Assembly (NCBI GenBank): GCA_944327405.1
Contig: CALVHK010000013.1
Location: forward strand, 1 to 16,720
Direction of reading: 5' to 3'
Origin: an uncultured Bacilli bacterium
Lineage (GTDB): Bacteria; Bacillota_I; Bacilli_A; RF39; UBA660
DNA: 16,720 nt
The translations under genes were made by a program, and so were the position numbers. This document shows positions 1 to 7,899 of this stretch, in pieces. Each line of letters begins with the position of its first letter. The stretch's first letter is position 1. Below the pieces are notes generated by a model. That model was not told the origin of the DNA. It was given only the letters and a program-made list of their open reading frames with translations, and made no database searches.

Positions 1-19
1 ACTTTTTTTCTACAATATC

Positions 20-48
20 TTGAAAAACAGGTAAAAGTAAAGTATAAT
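20..48 (+). promoter_or_regulatory. Sigma-A promoter of ftsA-ftsZ
   Basis: TTGAAA (20-25) and TATAAT (43-48) are separated by exactly 17 nt, a near-consensus housekeeping promoter. It lies 24 nt before the ftsA start, so the division operon has its own promoter. Any upstream gene is outside the window. Confidence 0.8.
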
Positions 49-72
49 TAAGGAAGGATAGTAGGAGGGTCT

Positions 73-1314
73 ATGAGGAAGATTATTGCTAGTTTAGATA
101 TTGGAACAAGTTCTATAAAACTTATAGTTGGTGAGTTTATTAAAAATAGACTGAATATTTTATGTACCTCTGAAGTGCCTAGTAAGGGAATAAAAAAAGG
201 TTTGATTGTTAGAAAAGATGAGCTTTTACCAGTTTTGAAAGAAACTTTTCATAAAGCAGAAGAAATGCTTGGTATACCGGTTCGGGAAGTTGTTTTATCT
301 GTTCCAGCTTATTATACGGAAGCACAAATTTCGGAAGGAACGAGTACTATTACCAATGAAGATCATGTTGTAACATATCAGGATTTAATAAGAGCTATGC
401 ATGCAGCTAGTTATAATAAGATTGGGGAAGATGAGGAGTTAATTTCGATACTACCTACTACTTTTAAAGTAGATAATACTGTTGTTAAAAATCCAATCAA
501 TATGATTGGAAAAAAGCTAGCTTTAAAGGCTGTTTTGATTACTGCACCTAAAAGTAGTGTAAATGATTTTTTGAGGGTATTGGAAGCAATTGGAGTGAAA
601 GTAGTGGATGTTGTAATATCTCCTTTAGCAGATTATGCAGCGAACCCGTTTAAAGAAGCAAATACAAAAGTAGGAGCGGTTATCAATATTGGAGATGAAA
701 CAACAACGGTATCTATATTTAATAAAGGGATTCTCACAAAAGCGGAAGTGATTGAACTGGGGGGTGGTAATATCGATAACGATATTGCTTATATTTATAA
801 GATAACGAAAAAAGATGCTAGAGAATTAAAAGAGCATTTAGGACTTGCTTGTAGTGATATGGCTAGAAGTGAAGAGAAGGTTACCCTAACAGACCGCTTG
901 GGAGAAGAGCTCGTTATTAATCAATTAGATTTAAGTGAAATCATTGAAAGTAGATTAAGAGAAATATTAGAATTAGTTAAAAAGCAAATTAACCTCTTAA
1001 CAAAAAGAGAAATTGAATATATAATTGTAACTGGAGGGTCTAGTGAAATGGGTGATTTTAATAATTTGATCGATAAAGTCTTTACTAAACCCCATATTCT
1101 TGGTAAAATAGATATTGTAGGTGTTAGAAATAACAAATTTAGCACTGCAGTTGGAATTATTAAATATTACAATGGAAGATTAAGATTGAAGAACAAAGAA
1201 TATTCCGTATTTAATTTAGACGAATTGGAAATATTAAGTGGTATTCATAAAAAGGTGAGTATCAATGAAAATTCGATATTAGGAAAATTATTTGGATATT
1301 TTTTTGATAGTTAA
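73..1314 (+). CDS. ftsA: Cell division protein FtsA
   Basis: Actin-like ATPase that anchors FtsZ filaments to the inner face of the membrane and recruits the divisome. The protein has 413 residues, normal for the family. The phosphate-1 motif DIGTSSIK is at residues 9-16. The SHS2-type region follows, and an actin-type glycine motif (VTGGSSEMG) lies around residues 317-325. The last dozen residues (SILGKLFGYFFDS) form the amphipathic membrane-targeting helix expected at the FtsA C terminus. The start is set by AGGAGG at 63-68, four bases before ATG. ftsZ follows after 12 nt, and its ribosome site overlaps the ftsA stop, so the pair is co-transcribed from the promoter at 20-48. All key regions are present and nothing suggests loss of function. 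Confidence 0.96.
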   Translation: MRKIIASLDIGTSSIKLIVGEFIKNRLNILCTSEVPSKGIKKGLIVRKDELLPVLKETFHKAEEMLGIPVREVVLSVPAYYTEAQISEGTSTITNEDHVVTYQDLIRAMHAASYNKIGEDEELISILPTTFKVDNTVVKNPINMIGKKLALKAVLITAPKSSVNDFLRVLEAIGVKVVDVVISPLADYAANPFKEANTKVGAVINIGDETTTVSIFNKGILTKAEVIELGGGNIDNDIAYIYKITKKDARELKEHLGLACSDMARSEEKVTLTDRLGEELVINQLDLSEIIESRLREILELVKKQINLLTKREIEYIIVTGGSSEMGDFNNLIDKVFTKPHILGKIDIVGVRNNKFSTAVGIIKYYNGRLRLKNKEYSVFNLDELEILSGIHKKVSINENSILGKLFGYFFDS

Positions 1315-1326
1315 GGAGAGTGCATT

Positions 1327-2400
1327 ATGAACGGTTTAGAAATGGATCAAATAGCTAAAATCAAAGTTGTTGGTGTAGGCGGCGGCGGAAACAATGCGGT
1401 AAACCGAATGATTGAAGAAGGAGTAAAAGGTGTTGAATTTATTGTTGTTAACACAGATTTGCAAGTATTAAATGCTAGTAAGTGTGAAAACAAAATTCAA
1501 ATAGGTGCTACTATTACAGAAGGTTTGGGAGCTGGTGCTAATCCAGAGATAGGACGTGCTGCAGCGATAGAATCAAAAGTGGATTTGGAAGAAGCAATTA
1601 AAGGCGCAGACATGGTCTTTGTTGCTTGCGGTATGGGTGGAGGTACTGGTACAGGTGCTGCTCCAGTTATTGCCGAAATAGCTCAAGAATCAGGTGCTTT
1701 AACAGTAGGTATTGTAACTAAGCCATTTAGATTTGAAGGAAAAAGAAGAATGGAAAATGCTTTACTAGGTCTTGAGGAGTTAAAGAAAAATGTAGATACT
1801 TTAATCGTTATTCCAAATGATAAATTAAGAGATATTATTGATCGTAACACATCATTCAAAGACGCTTTTAAAGAAGTAGACAACGTGCTTCATCGTGGGG
1901 TTCAATCTATCTCTGATTTGATTGCAGTAACTGGTATTATTAACCTTGACTTTGCTGATGTTAAGACAGTTATGCAAAAAAGTGGTACTGCTATCATTGG
2001 TATTGGATGTAATGCTGGAGAAAATAGAGCAATTGAAGCAGCTCGTCAAGCGGTTGCTAATTCCCTTTTGGAAGCAACCATTGAAGGAGCAACCAATGCA
2101 ATAGTCAATGTTACAGGCGGATCTAACTTAACCTTGTTTGAAATTGAAGATGCGGTTGAAACCGTTAGAGCAGCAGCGAATAACGATGTAAACATTATCT
2201 TTGGGGCGATTCAAAATGATAACTTAACTGATGAAGTTATTGTAACAGTTATTGCTACTGGTTTTGAGAATCAAGGGGAAACAGATGAGATGTTATTTAG
2301 TGATAATAATCAAATGCCAAGACGTCGTCCAGCACCTGAGACATTAGATGATGAATACGATATTCCACCATTCCTAAGAAATAAAGATAATAGATTTTAA
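1327..2400 (+). CDS. ftsZ: Cell division protein FtsZ
   Basis: Tubulin-like GTPase that polymerises into the Z ring and directs septal wall synthesis. At 357 residues it is slightly short because the disordered linker is only about 25-30 residues. The N-terminal nucleotide motif GVGGGGNNAVNRM is near residue 16, the tubulin signature GGGTGTG is at 104-110, and the T7 synergy loop NLDFAD is at 206-211, with its catalytic acidic residues D208 and D211. The conserved C-terminal peptide DIPPFLRN binds FtsA and other partners, and is followed by a short basic tail. The ribosome site TAAGGAG overlaps the ftsA stop codon, implying translational coupling. A Rho-independent terminator starts at the stop codon. 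Identification is secure. Confidence 0.98.
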   Translation: MNGLEMDQIAKIKVVGVGGGGNNAVNRMIEEGVKGVEFIVVNTDLQVLNASKCENKIQIGATITEGLGAGANPEIGRAAAIESKVDLEEAIKGADMVFVACGMGGGTGTGAAPVIAEIAQESGALTVGIVTKPFRFEGKRRMENALLGLEELKKNVDTLIVIPNDKLRDIIDRNTSFKDAFKEVDNVLHRGVQSISDLIAVTGIINLDFADVKTVMQKSGTAIIGIGCNAGENRAIEAARQAVANSLLEATIEGATNAIVNVTGGSNLTLFEIEDAVETVRAAANNDVNIIFGAIQNDNLTDEVIVTVIATGFENQGETDEMLFSDNNQMPRRRPAPETLDDEYDIPPFLRNKDNRF

Positions 2401-2429
2401 AGAGTGATCCCTACATCATTCTTTTTTTT
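2399..2429 (+). terminator. Terminator after ftsZ
   Basis: AAAGAGTGAT (2399-2408) pairs with ATCATTCTTT (2415-2424) around a 6-nt loop, with one G-T wobble, and the T run continues to 2429. The stem begins inside the ftsZ stop codon. It separates the division operon from the SpoIIP-like gene. Confidence 0.85.
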
Positions 2430-2446
2430 GTTTCGGCTTTTATTCG

Positions 2447-2476
2447 ACATATGTTTTAATATCTTTCGTATATAAT
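2447..2476 (+). promoter_or_regulatory. Candidate sigma-E-like promoter of the spoIIP homologue
   Basis: A TATATAAT box at 2469-2476 has no acceptable sigma-A -35 hexamer at 17 nt; the nearest match, TCGACA at 2444-2449, is 21 nt from TATAAT. An ACATATG element (2447-2453) placed 15 nt before the -10 fits the sigma-E layout (ATAT-type -35, CATACAAT-like -10) with two mismatches in the -10. spoIIP is a sigma-E gene in Bacillus subtilis, which makes this reading plausible but unproven. Confidence 0.4.
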
Positions 2477-2492
2477 GTATATGGTGATGAAA

Positions 2493-3419
2493 GTGAGACG
2501 GTTTATTACAAGAAAAAGAATTAAAATTCCTAGATATAAACTTTATTATTTAGCTTTTGTTTTTTGTGTAATTATTATTTTTCTTTTTAATGTAGTACTT
2601 ACTTTTGTTTTAGATGGTGAAAATGGGGAAGAGTTTTCAAATGTTTTGGTGGGGAACTCATATGGAAATGTAGTAGAGTATCATTTTTCAGGTATAGATA
2701 ATTCTTATTTGTTTCAAAATTCTTTTGGAATAAAGAAGCATTTGGAAGATTCGGTTATTCAAATTGATGGAACATTAGAAGAGATCGTTATCCAAGATTT
2801 AAAAGAAGTTGTTTATATTTATAATACATTTCAAACAGATAAATATAAAAGTAATTATTTTAATAGTTATAGTATTGCATCATATGTTACTCAGGCAAGT
2901 TTCATGTTAGGTGAATATTTAAAAGATTATGGGATTGGAAGTGTGGTGGAAGAGGAAAGTGTTGTAGAAATATCGAAGAGTGAAAATATTCCTTATACGA
3001 ATAGTTATGCTGCTTCGAGAATATTATTAGAAAGAAGTGTAGAGGTAACCCCAAGTCTTACTTATTATTTTGATTTACAGTTATCTGATTATGATTATGA
3101 AGAGACAACGGTAATTATTGATGGAGTTAGTTATGCTAAAATATTGTTTGTAGTGGGAACCGATAATGGTAAATATGTAGAGAATAGAGCTTTTGCGGTT
3201 AAGTTAGAAGAAATTTTAACGGGTATTTCTAAAGAATTATCACGGGGTGTTAGCTTAAGAGGTGGGGTTGGGTATCAGGGTGTTTATAATCAGGATTATT
3301 CAGATCATGCTTTATTAATACAAGTAGGTGGTGTTCATAATACGATTGATGAAGTAAATCGCTCTTTAAAGGTTTTGGCTAATGTTATTGCTACTTATAT
3401 AAAGGAGGAAAATTCATGA
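2493..3419 (+). CDS. SpoIIP-family protein, amidase site degenerate
   Basis: The SpoIIP family consists of sporulation amidases that, with SpoIID and SpoIIM, degrade peptidoglycan during engulfment. The C-terminal third is clearly SpoIIP: SYAKILFVVGTDN, LSRGVSLRGG, YNQDYSDHALL and the VGGVHNT block align with the family. A single membrane anchor lies at about residues 15-38, so the domain faces outside. The active site is not conserved. The usual YNTH..E motif reads YNTFQTD (H to F113, E to D116), the DIHRD motif reads DLQLSD (H to Q196, R to L197), and the LEVGG glutamate is Q277. I infer a pseudoenzyme. The start is uncertain: GGTGAT (2483-2488) four bases before GTG 2493 is the best ribosome site, while in-frame ATGs at 2475, 2481 and 2487 overlap or abut the -10. 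The next gene overlaps its stop by 4 nt. Confidence 0.85.
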   Translation: MRRFITRKRIKIPRYKLYYLAFVFCVIIIFLFNVVLTFVLDGENGEEFSNVLVGNSYGNVVEYHFSGIDNSYLFQNSFGIKKHLEDSVIQIDGTLEEIVIQDLKEVVYIYNTFQTDKYKSNYFNSYSIASYVTQASFMLGEYLKDYGIGSVVEEESVVEISKSENIPYTNSYAASRILLERSVEVTPSLTYYFDLQLSDYDYEETTVIIDGVSYAKILFVVGTDNGKYVENRAFAVKLEEILTGISKELSRGVSLRGGVGYQGVYNQDYSDHALLIQVGGVHNTIDEVNRSLKVLANVIATYIKEENS

Positions 3420-3745
3420 AAATAAAACGTAAAAGTAAATATTTTTTTCGTATCCTTTTTTGTTTCTTTTTAGTTTTTGTTGCTCTTTTGATCGCTTATG
3501 AATCAGGGTATTATGAAACAAGCTTAAGTAATAGAGCAGTCTTAACAAAAGAAGCGATGGAAAGGTTTGAGAGTGATGTAGAAGCAGGGGAAGTCGTGGA
3601 TATAAATGATTATTTGAAAAGCAGTGATGTGGATTATTCTAATGGAATTACGAGGTTTGGCAATAAACTTTCGAGTGGATTAAGTGATATTATGACGAAG
3701 GGTTTATCGGGGTTATTTGATGCTTTAAAAGGACTTTTTTGGTAA
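3416..3745 (+). CDS. Small YqxA-like membrane protein next to spoIIP
   Basis: A 109-residue protein of unknown function. It has one hydrophobic segment (about residues 10-27) preceded by a Lys/Arg-rich tail, so the rest is probably extracytoplasmic. An acidic middle follows (residues 40-75). The C-terminal 35 residues are Gly/Leu/Phe-rich and amphipathic, with SGLSDIMTKGLSGLFDALKG visible. In Bacillus the small membrane protein YqxA (DUF3679) directly follows spoIIP. The size, topology and position match, but I can only infer homology. The ATG overlaps the spoIIP stop (ATGA), and AAAGGAGG lies just before it inside spoIIP, so the two are translated together. It may assist SpoIIP or its complex at the septum. 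Confidence 0.65.
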   Translation: MKIKRKSKYFFRILFCFFLVFVALLIAYESGYYETSLSNRAVLTKEAMERFESDVEAGEVVDINDYLKSSDVDYSNGITRFGNKLSSGLSDIMTKGLSGLFDALKGLFW

Positions 3746-3749
3746 ATTA

Positions 3750-3758
3750 TGATATAAT
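3750..3758 (+). promoter_or_regulatory. Extended -10 promoter of the ABC-F gene
   Basis: TGATATAAT is a perfect extended -10 element (TGn-TATAAT). No good -35 hexamer is present 17 nt upstream. It lies 20 nt before the ATG, so the ABC-F gene can be transcribed independently of spoIIP. A ribosome site AGAGGG is at 3766-3771. Confidence 0.65.
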
Positions 3759-3778
3759 TTTCTAAAGAGGGAATTATT

Positions 3779-5614
3779 ATGTATTTTAAAGTTGTTAATG
3801 GAGCTGTGGAGATAGATGCCAAAACCATTTTAGAACAAGTAAATATTGAAATTAAAGAGCATGATCATATTGCGATCATTGGAAGGAATGGAGCAGGTAA
3901 GTCTACTTTGCTTAAAGCGCTTATCGATCATAGTATGTTTAGTGAAGGAGTTGGGGCTGAGGCATTTTCCGTTACTATGTTAGATCGCCCTGATATAGGA
4001 TTTTTAAAACAGAATGAAGGATTTTTTCACGATCATACATTGCTAGAAGAAATAGAAGAAGTTTATGAAGAAGTCATTCGATTGGAAAAGAAATTGAAAA
4101 ACTTAGAGAAAAGGATGGAAGCTGGTTGTGCTTCTGTTCGTGAGATTTCTAAGTATACAGAGTTAGAAGAATATTATAAAAATATGGGTGGTTATGAATA
4201 TCAGAAAGAATATTTACTCGCATTAAATAAAAATGGCTTTACAAAAGAAGATTTGCATAAGAAGATGTCTTTTTTTTCAGGTGGAGAACAGACAAAAATT
4301 AGTTTTATTAAGCTTCTTTTAAAAAAGCCAGATTTATTATTGTTAGATGAACCAACTAACCATTTGGATATGGATGCAATATTGTGGTTAGAAGAATATT
4401 TAGGAAAATATCCGGCATCTTTTGTTGTTGTTTCTCATGACCGGATGTTTATTAATCGGGTAGCTAATAAAATATATGAAATAGAGTATGGAGAAACACA
4501 AGTTTATCACGGGAATTATGATTATTATTTACAAGAGAAAAAAAGAAGATATGATGCTTGGTTAAAAAGTTATGAAAAACAGCAAAAGGAAATAGCTAGG
4601 CTGCAAAGAATAGCAGATCGCTTTCGTTATAAGCCATCTAAAGCTAGTATGGCTATGTCTAAATTAAAGCAAATTGAAAGAATGGTTAAAATAAAGAAGC
4701 CTCAGAAAGGAGACTCTAGAACTTTTCATGCTCGGTTTGATGAGTTTAAGAAAAGCGGACAAGTGGTTTTGACGGCTGATAATTTGGAATTCGGTTATCA
4801 CAAGATACTTGGTAAAGCAACTTTTACTTTAAATAGGGGTAGAAGACTTGCTATTATTGGAAAAAATGGAACAGGGAAATCGACTTTGTTAAAAACAATT
4901 ATGGGGATTCAACCAAAACTAGGTGGGGAAATATCATTCGGATCAATGGTCTATCCTCTTTATTTCGATCAGCAGTTTGATGGTTTGGATAAAACATTGA
5001 CAGTCTATGAAGAATTTATGAAAACATACCCGCAGATGAATGACTATGATGTTCACTCTTCTTTAGCTAGCTTTATGTTTTATGAAGAAGATTTGAATAA
5101 AAAGATTGAAGTGTTATCGGGTGGAGAAAAGGTAAGATTACAGCTTTGTAAATTGATTTTTGGGAATGCTAATTTACTCGTGTTAGATGAACCGACGAAT
5201 CATTTGGATATTTTATCCAAAGAGAGGCTGGAAGAGGTTTTACAAAATTATCCGGGGACTATTCTTTTTGTTTCTCATGATCGGTATTTTATTAAAAAAA
5301 TAGCTGATTCTATTTTAGAAATTGAAGGGAAAGAAATTGTTTATTACGATTATAATTATGAGGATTATTTAGAAAAAAAGAAGGAAAGTATTTTAGAATC
5401 TAAACCGGTAAATGCGAAAACGAAGAAAAAGCATCCATCATCATCCGTTGATATTGATAAACAAATAAGTAAGTTAGAAGAAAAGTTAGATCGTTTAAAT
5501 GGAGAGTTATTTTTAGAAGAAGTGTATACAAATCAAGAAAAGTATCAAGAGACTTTAAATCATATTCATTTATTAGAGGAAAAGTTAAATGAGCTTATAG
5601 AAAATTGGGAGTAA
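3779..5614 (+). CDS. ABC-F family ATPase
   Basis: A soluble tandem ABC ATPase that acts on the ribosome instead of transporting; members ease stalled peptidyl transfer or protect against ribosome-targeting antibiotics. The first cassette has Walker A GRNGAGKST (35-43), signature FSGGEQ (166-171), Walker B with DEPTNHLD (190-197) and switch His220. The second has GKNGTGKST (361-369), LSGGEK (446-451), DEPTNHLD (470-477) and His500. The P-site tRNA interaction linker spans about 245-325 and is rich in Lys/Arg, with a charged helical pair. The last 65 residues look like a coiled coil, as in the Uup/YdiF-type subgroups. At 611 residues the length is normal. No membrane segments or partner permease occur. 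The subfamily, and whether it confers resistance, cannot be settled by eye; the absence of neighbouring resistance genes favours a housekeeping role. Confidence 0.93.
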   Translation: MYFKVVNGAVEIDAKTILEQVNIEIKEHDHIAIIGRNGAGKSTLLKALIDHSMFSEGVGAEAFSVTMLDRPDIGFLKQNEGFFHDHTLLEEIEEVYEEVIRLEKKLKNLEKRMEAGCASVREISKYTELEEYYKNMGGYEYQKEYLLALNKNGFTKEDLHKKMSFFSGGEQTKISFIKLLLKKPDLLLLDEPTNHLDMDAILWLEEYLGKYPASFVVVSHDRMFINRVANKIYEIEYGETQVYHGNYDYYLQEKKRRYDAWLKSYEKQQKEIARLQRIADRFRYKPSKASMAMSKLKQIERMVKIKKPQKGDSRTFHARFDEFKKSGQVVLTADNLEFGYHKILGKATFTLNRGRRLAIIGKNGTGKSTLLKTIMGIQPKLGGEISFGSMVYPLYFDQQFDGLDKTLTVYEEFMKTYPQMNDYDVHSSLASFMFYEEDLNKKIEVLSGGEKVRLQLCKLIFGNANLLVLDEPTNHLDILSKERLEEVLQNYPGTILFVSHDRYFIKKIADSILEIEGKEIVYYDYNYEDYLEKKKESILESKPVNAKTKKKHPSSSVDIDKQISKLEEKLDRLNGELFLEEVYTNQEKYQETLNHIHLLEEKLNELIENWE

Positions 5615-5622
5615 CATTCCTA

Positions 5623-5651
5623 TTGATTTATTTGGAAAAATATTTTAAAAT
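5623..5651 (+). promoter_or_regulatory. Promoter of the ZnuA-like lipoprotein gene
   Basis: TTGATT (5623-5628) and TAAAAT (5646-5651) are separated by 17 nt. It sits right after the ABC-F stop codon. A GGAGG ribosome site follows at 5664-5668. Confidence 0.65.
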
Positions 5652-5675
5652 AATAATAGTCATGGAGGACTATGA

Positions 5676-6527
5676 ATGAAGAAAGTATTAAAAATTTTAA
5701 CAATTGGATTATTTATGTTGGGGTTATCTGGTTGTGGTGAAGATCGTTTAAGTAATAGTAATGTTTATACTACTATTTATCCCATTACTTATTTAACAGA
5801 TTATTTATACGGAGAAAACAGAGAGGTAAATAGTATTTATCCTAATGGGGCAGATGTAGCTACATATGAACTTACAGATATGCAAAAAGAAAATTATAGT
5901 AGTGGTGGTTTATTTGTATATAATGGTCTTACCAACGAAAAGGAATTAGCAAGAGAATTTTTGAGTGAAAATAGAGATATTTTGCTTATTGATGTAGCTT
6001 ATGGACTCAACTATGAGTATGCCATAGAAGAGTTGTGGATGTCTCCTAATAACTTTTTGATGCTTGCTAAAAATATTAAGAATAACTTGGTGGATTATAC
6101 AAATAGTACAGTTTTGATTGAATCTATTGAGGAAAGATATAGCGAAATAGAAGAAGCTTTATCTTTTATGGATGCAGAACTTAGAAGTGTTGCAACGGAG
6201 GCAAGTAGGGATGGAAATTCAACTTTAATTGTTTCAAGTAATAAACTTCTTTTTCTAGAGAATTACGGTTTTAACGTTATTGTTATAAGTGAGGAAACTA
6301 TAGATACTGTTACTTCCCTTGTTAGTAATGGTACTGTTACAGATATTTATTTGTGTGATACAGATTCATCCGATCTTATTACTTCATTAGTAGATGATGG
6401 GGAAGCAAATGTTATATCTGTAGATACAATGTATACTTTAACAGACGAAGAGGCTAGTAATAATGAGACGTATTTAACCATTATGAGAGATTTTATAGAT
6501 CATATTCGGAATACTACTTTAGGCTAA
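5676..6527 (+). CDS. ZnuA-like lipoprotein lacking histidine metal ligands
   Basis: A 283-residue lipoprotein with signal peptide and lipobox LSGC (Cys20), so it is anchored on the outer face of the membrane. The layout follows the cluster A-I metal-binding proteins (ZnuA/TroA): an early YTTIYPITYLTDYL strand-helix, a GADVATYELT segment near residue 60, LWMSP near 121, a long helix at about 145-178, and a second-lobe VSSNKLLFLENYGF segment near 186. Each place where the family has a metal-binding His is changed: A62, E119 (or L120) and S188. The only His in the whole protein is near the C terminus. No acidic/His-rich loop and no ZnuB/ZnuC genes are nearby. It therefore probably does not bind zinc in the usual way. 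GGAGG lies 7 nt before the ATG. It is transcribed alone, between its own promoter and a terminator. Confidence 0.75.
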   Translation: MKKVLKILTIGLFMLGLSGCGEDRLSNSNVYTTIYPITYLTDYLYGENREVNSIYPNGADVATYELTDMQKENYSSGGLFVYNGLTNEKELAREFLSENRDILLIDVAYGLNYEYAIEELWMSPNNFLMLAKNIKNNLVDYTNSTVLIESIEERYSEIEEALSFMDAELRSVATEASRDGNSTLIVSSNKLLFLENYGFNVIVISEETIDTVTSLVSNGTVTDIYLCDTDSSDLITSLVDDGEANVISVDTMYTLTDEEASNNETYLTIMRDFIDHIRNTTLG

Positions 6528-6547
6528 ATCTTGAGTTTAGCCTTTTT
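6522..6547 (+). terminator. Terminator overlapping the lipoprotein stop codon
   Basis: GGCTAAA (6522-6528) pairs perfectly with TTTAGCC (6536-6542) across a 7-nt loop, followed by TTTTT. The stem contains the TAA stop. The loop and 3' arm double as the -35 region of the ffh promoter. Confidence 0.85.
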
Positions 6548-6559
6548 CTATGATAAAAT
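6531..6559 (+). promoter_or_regulatory. Promoter of ffh
   Basis: TTGAGT (6531-6536) and TAAAAT (6554-6559) have a 17-nt spacer, and the -10 is preceded by TGA (extended -10). The -35 overlaps the loop and 3' stem of the upstream terminator. Confidence 0.75.
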
Positions 6560-6582
6560 ACTGTTACTGGAGAGTGATAAAC

Positions 6583-7890
6583 ATGTTTGAATATATGGGA
6601 GATAGAATTAGTAAAGCGATTAAAAATATTCGGGGAATGGGTTCGATTACCGAAGAAAATATCAGTGATGCGATGCGAGAAATTAGACTAGCATTACTAG
6701 AAGCGGATGTTAATTATCAAGTTGTAAAAGAGTTTGTTGCAAACGTAAAAGAAAAAGCTTTAGGGCTTGATGTTGGCAAGAGTTTAAAGCCAGATGAATT
6801 ATTTATTAAACTGGTTAAAGATGAATTGGTGGAGTTACTTGGGGGCGAATACGAACCGTTAAAAGTGAATTCAGGAACTACTATTTTAATGCTTTGTGGT
6901 CTTCAAGGTAGTGGTAAGACAACAACAGCTGGTAAACTTGCTAATTATGTTCGAAAAAAACACAACAAGAAGCCACTTTTAGTTGCTTGTGATATCTACC
7001 GTCCAGCGGCAATCGATCAGTTAATAGAAATTGGGAAAAGCTTAAATGTACCAGTATTTACGAAGGGTAAAATTAGTCCAGTTGAAATTGTTCGGGAAGC
7101 ACTTCTTTATGCCAAAGATAATCAGCTTGATTATATTATTATAGATACGGCGGGACGTTTGCAAATTGATGAAGCATTGATGGCTGAACTTCAAGATATT
7201 TCATCTAATTTTAAAATCGATGAGACAATACTGGTTATTGATGCGATGATGGGGCAAGATGCTATCAATGTTATTACGGGTTTTAATGATAAGCTTAAAC
7301 TTACAGGTACTATTTTAACAAAACTGGATGGTAATACCAAAGGTGGGGTTGCTTTATCTGTTCGTCATTTAACCAATATTCCGATTAAATTTGTCGGAGA
7401 CTCGGAGAAAATGGATGGCCTAAGAGAATTTTATCCAGATCGTATGGCAGAACGTATTTTGGATATGGGGGACATTTTAGGAATAGCTGAAAAAGTAGAA
7501 GGTTTGATTAGCGAAGATGATGCGAAAAGTCAAGTAGCAAAGATGCGTAAAGGAAAATATGATTTAGAAGATTTTTTAACGAATATTAAGCAAATTAAAA
7601 AGTTAGGGCCATTAGAAAACATCTTAAAAATGCTTCCGGGGGCACGAAAAATGGGGCTTAATAATATAAATATTGATCCTAAACAATTAGCGCATGTGGA
7701 AGCTATAATTAGTTCTATGACACCCAAAGAAAGACATAATCCGGAAATTTTAAAAGCAAGTCGGAAACAGAGAATTGCGAAAGGTAGTGGAGTTAGTGTT
7801 GAAGAAGTTAATCGCTTGCTAAAGCAATTTGAATCTATGAAAGATATGATGAAAAAGTTCAGTAATGGTAATATGAAGATGCCATTTTAA
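6583..7890 (+). CDS. ffh: Signal recognition particle GTPase Ffh (SRP54)
   Basis: Binds signal peptides emerging from the ribosome, together with the 4.5S-type SRP RNA, and delivers them to FtsY and the Sec channel. The N domain covers about residues 1-95. The G domain has G1 GLQGSGKTTT (106-115), DIYRPAA (137-143), DTAGR (188-192) and TKLDG (246-250). The methionine-rich M domain runs from about 300 to the end, with the RNA-binding motif SRKQRIAKGSGVSVEEVNRL. The length is 435 residues. I chose ATG 6583 because GGAG lies 10 bases upstream and the protein begins with the canonical MFEYMGDRI; an upstream in-frame ATG at 6550 lies within the promoter. The next gene's ribosome site overlaps the ffh stop. 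Confidence 0.97.
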   Translation: MFEYMGDRISKAIKNIRGMGSITEENISDAMREIRLALLEADVNYQVVKEFVANVKEKALGLDVGKSLKPDELFIKLVKDELVELLGGEYEPLKVNSGTTILMLCGLQGSGKTTTAGKLANYVRKKHNKKPLLVACDIYRPAAIDQLIEIGKSLNVPVFTKGKISPVEIVREALLYAKDNQLDYIIIDTAGRLQIDEALMAELQDISSNFKIDETILVIDAMMGQDAINVITGFNDKLKLTGTILTKLDGNTKGGVALSVRHLTNIPIKFVGDSEKMDGLREFYPDRMAERILDMGDILGIAEKVEGLISEDDAKSQVAKMRKGKYDLEDFLTNIKQIKKLGPLENILKMLPGARKMGLNNINIDPKQLAHVEAIISSMTPKERHNPEILKASRKQRIAKGSGVSVEEVNRLLKQFESMKDMMKKFSNGNMKMPF

Positions 7891-7899
7891 GGAGTTATA

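Noticed and set aside
921..2049. Several open frames of 65-75 codons on the minus strand inside ftsA and ftsZ
   Set aside because: They lie opposite highly conserved coding sequence, have no ribosome sites or family motifs, and are explained by codon bias of the sense strand.
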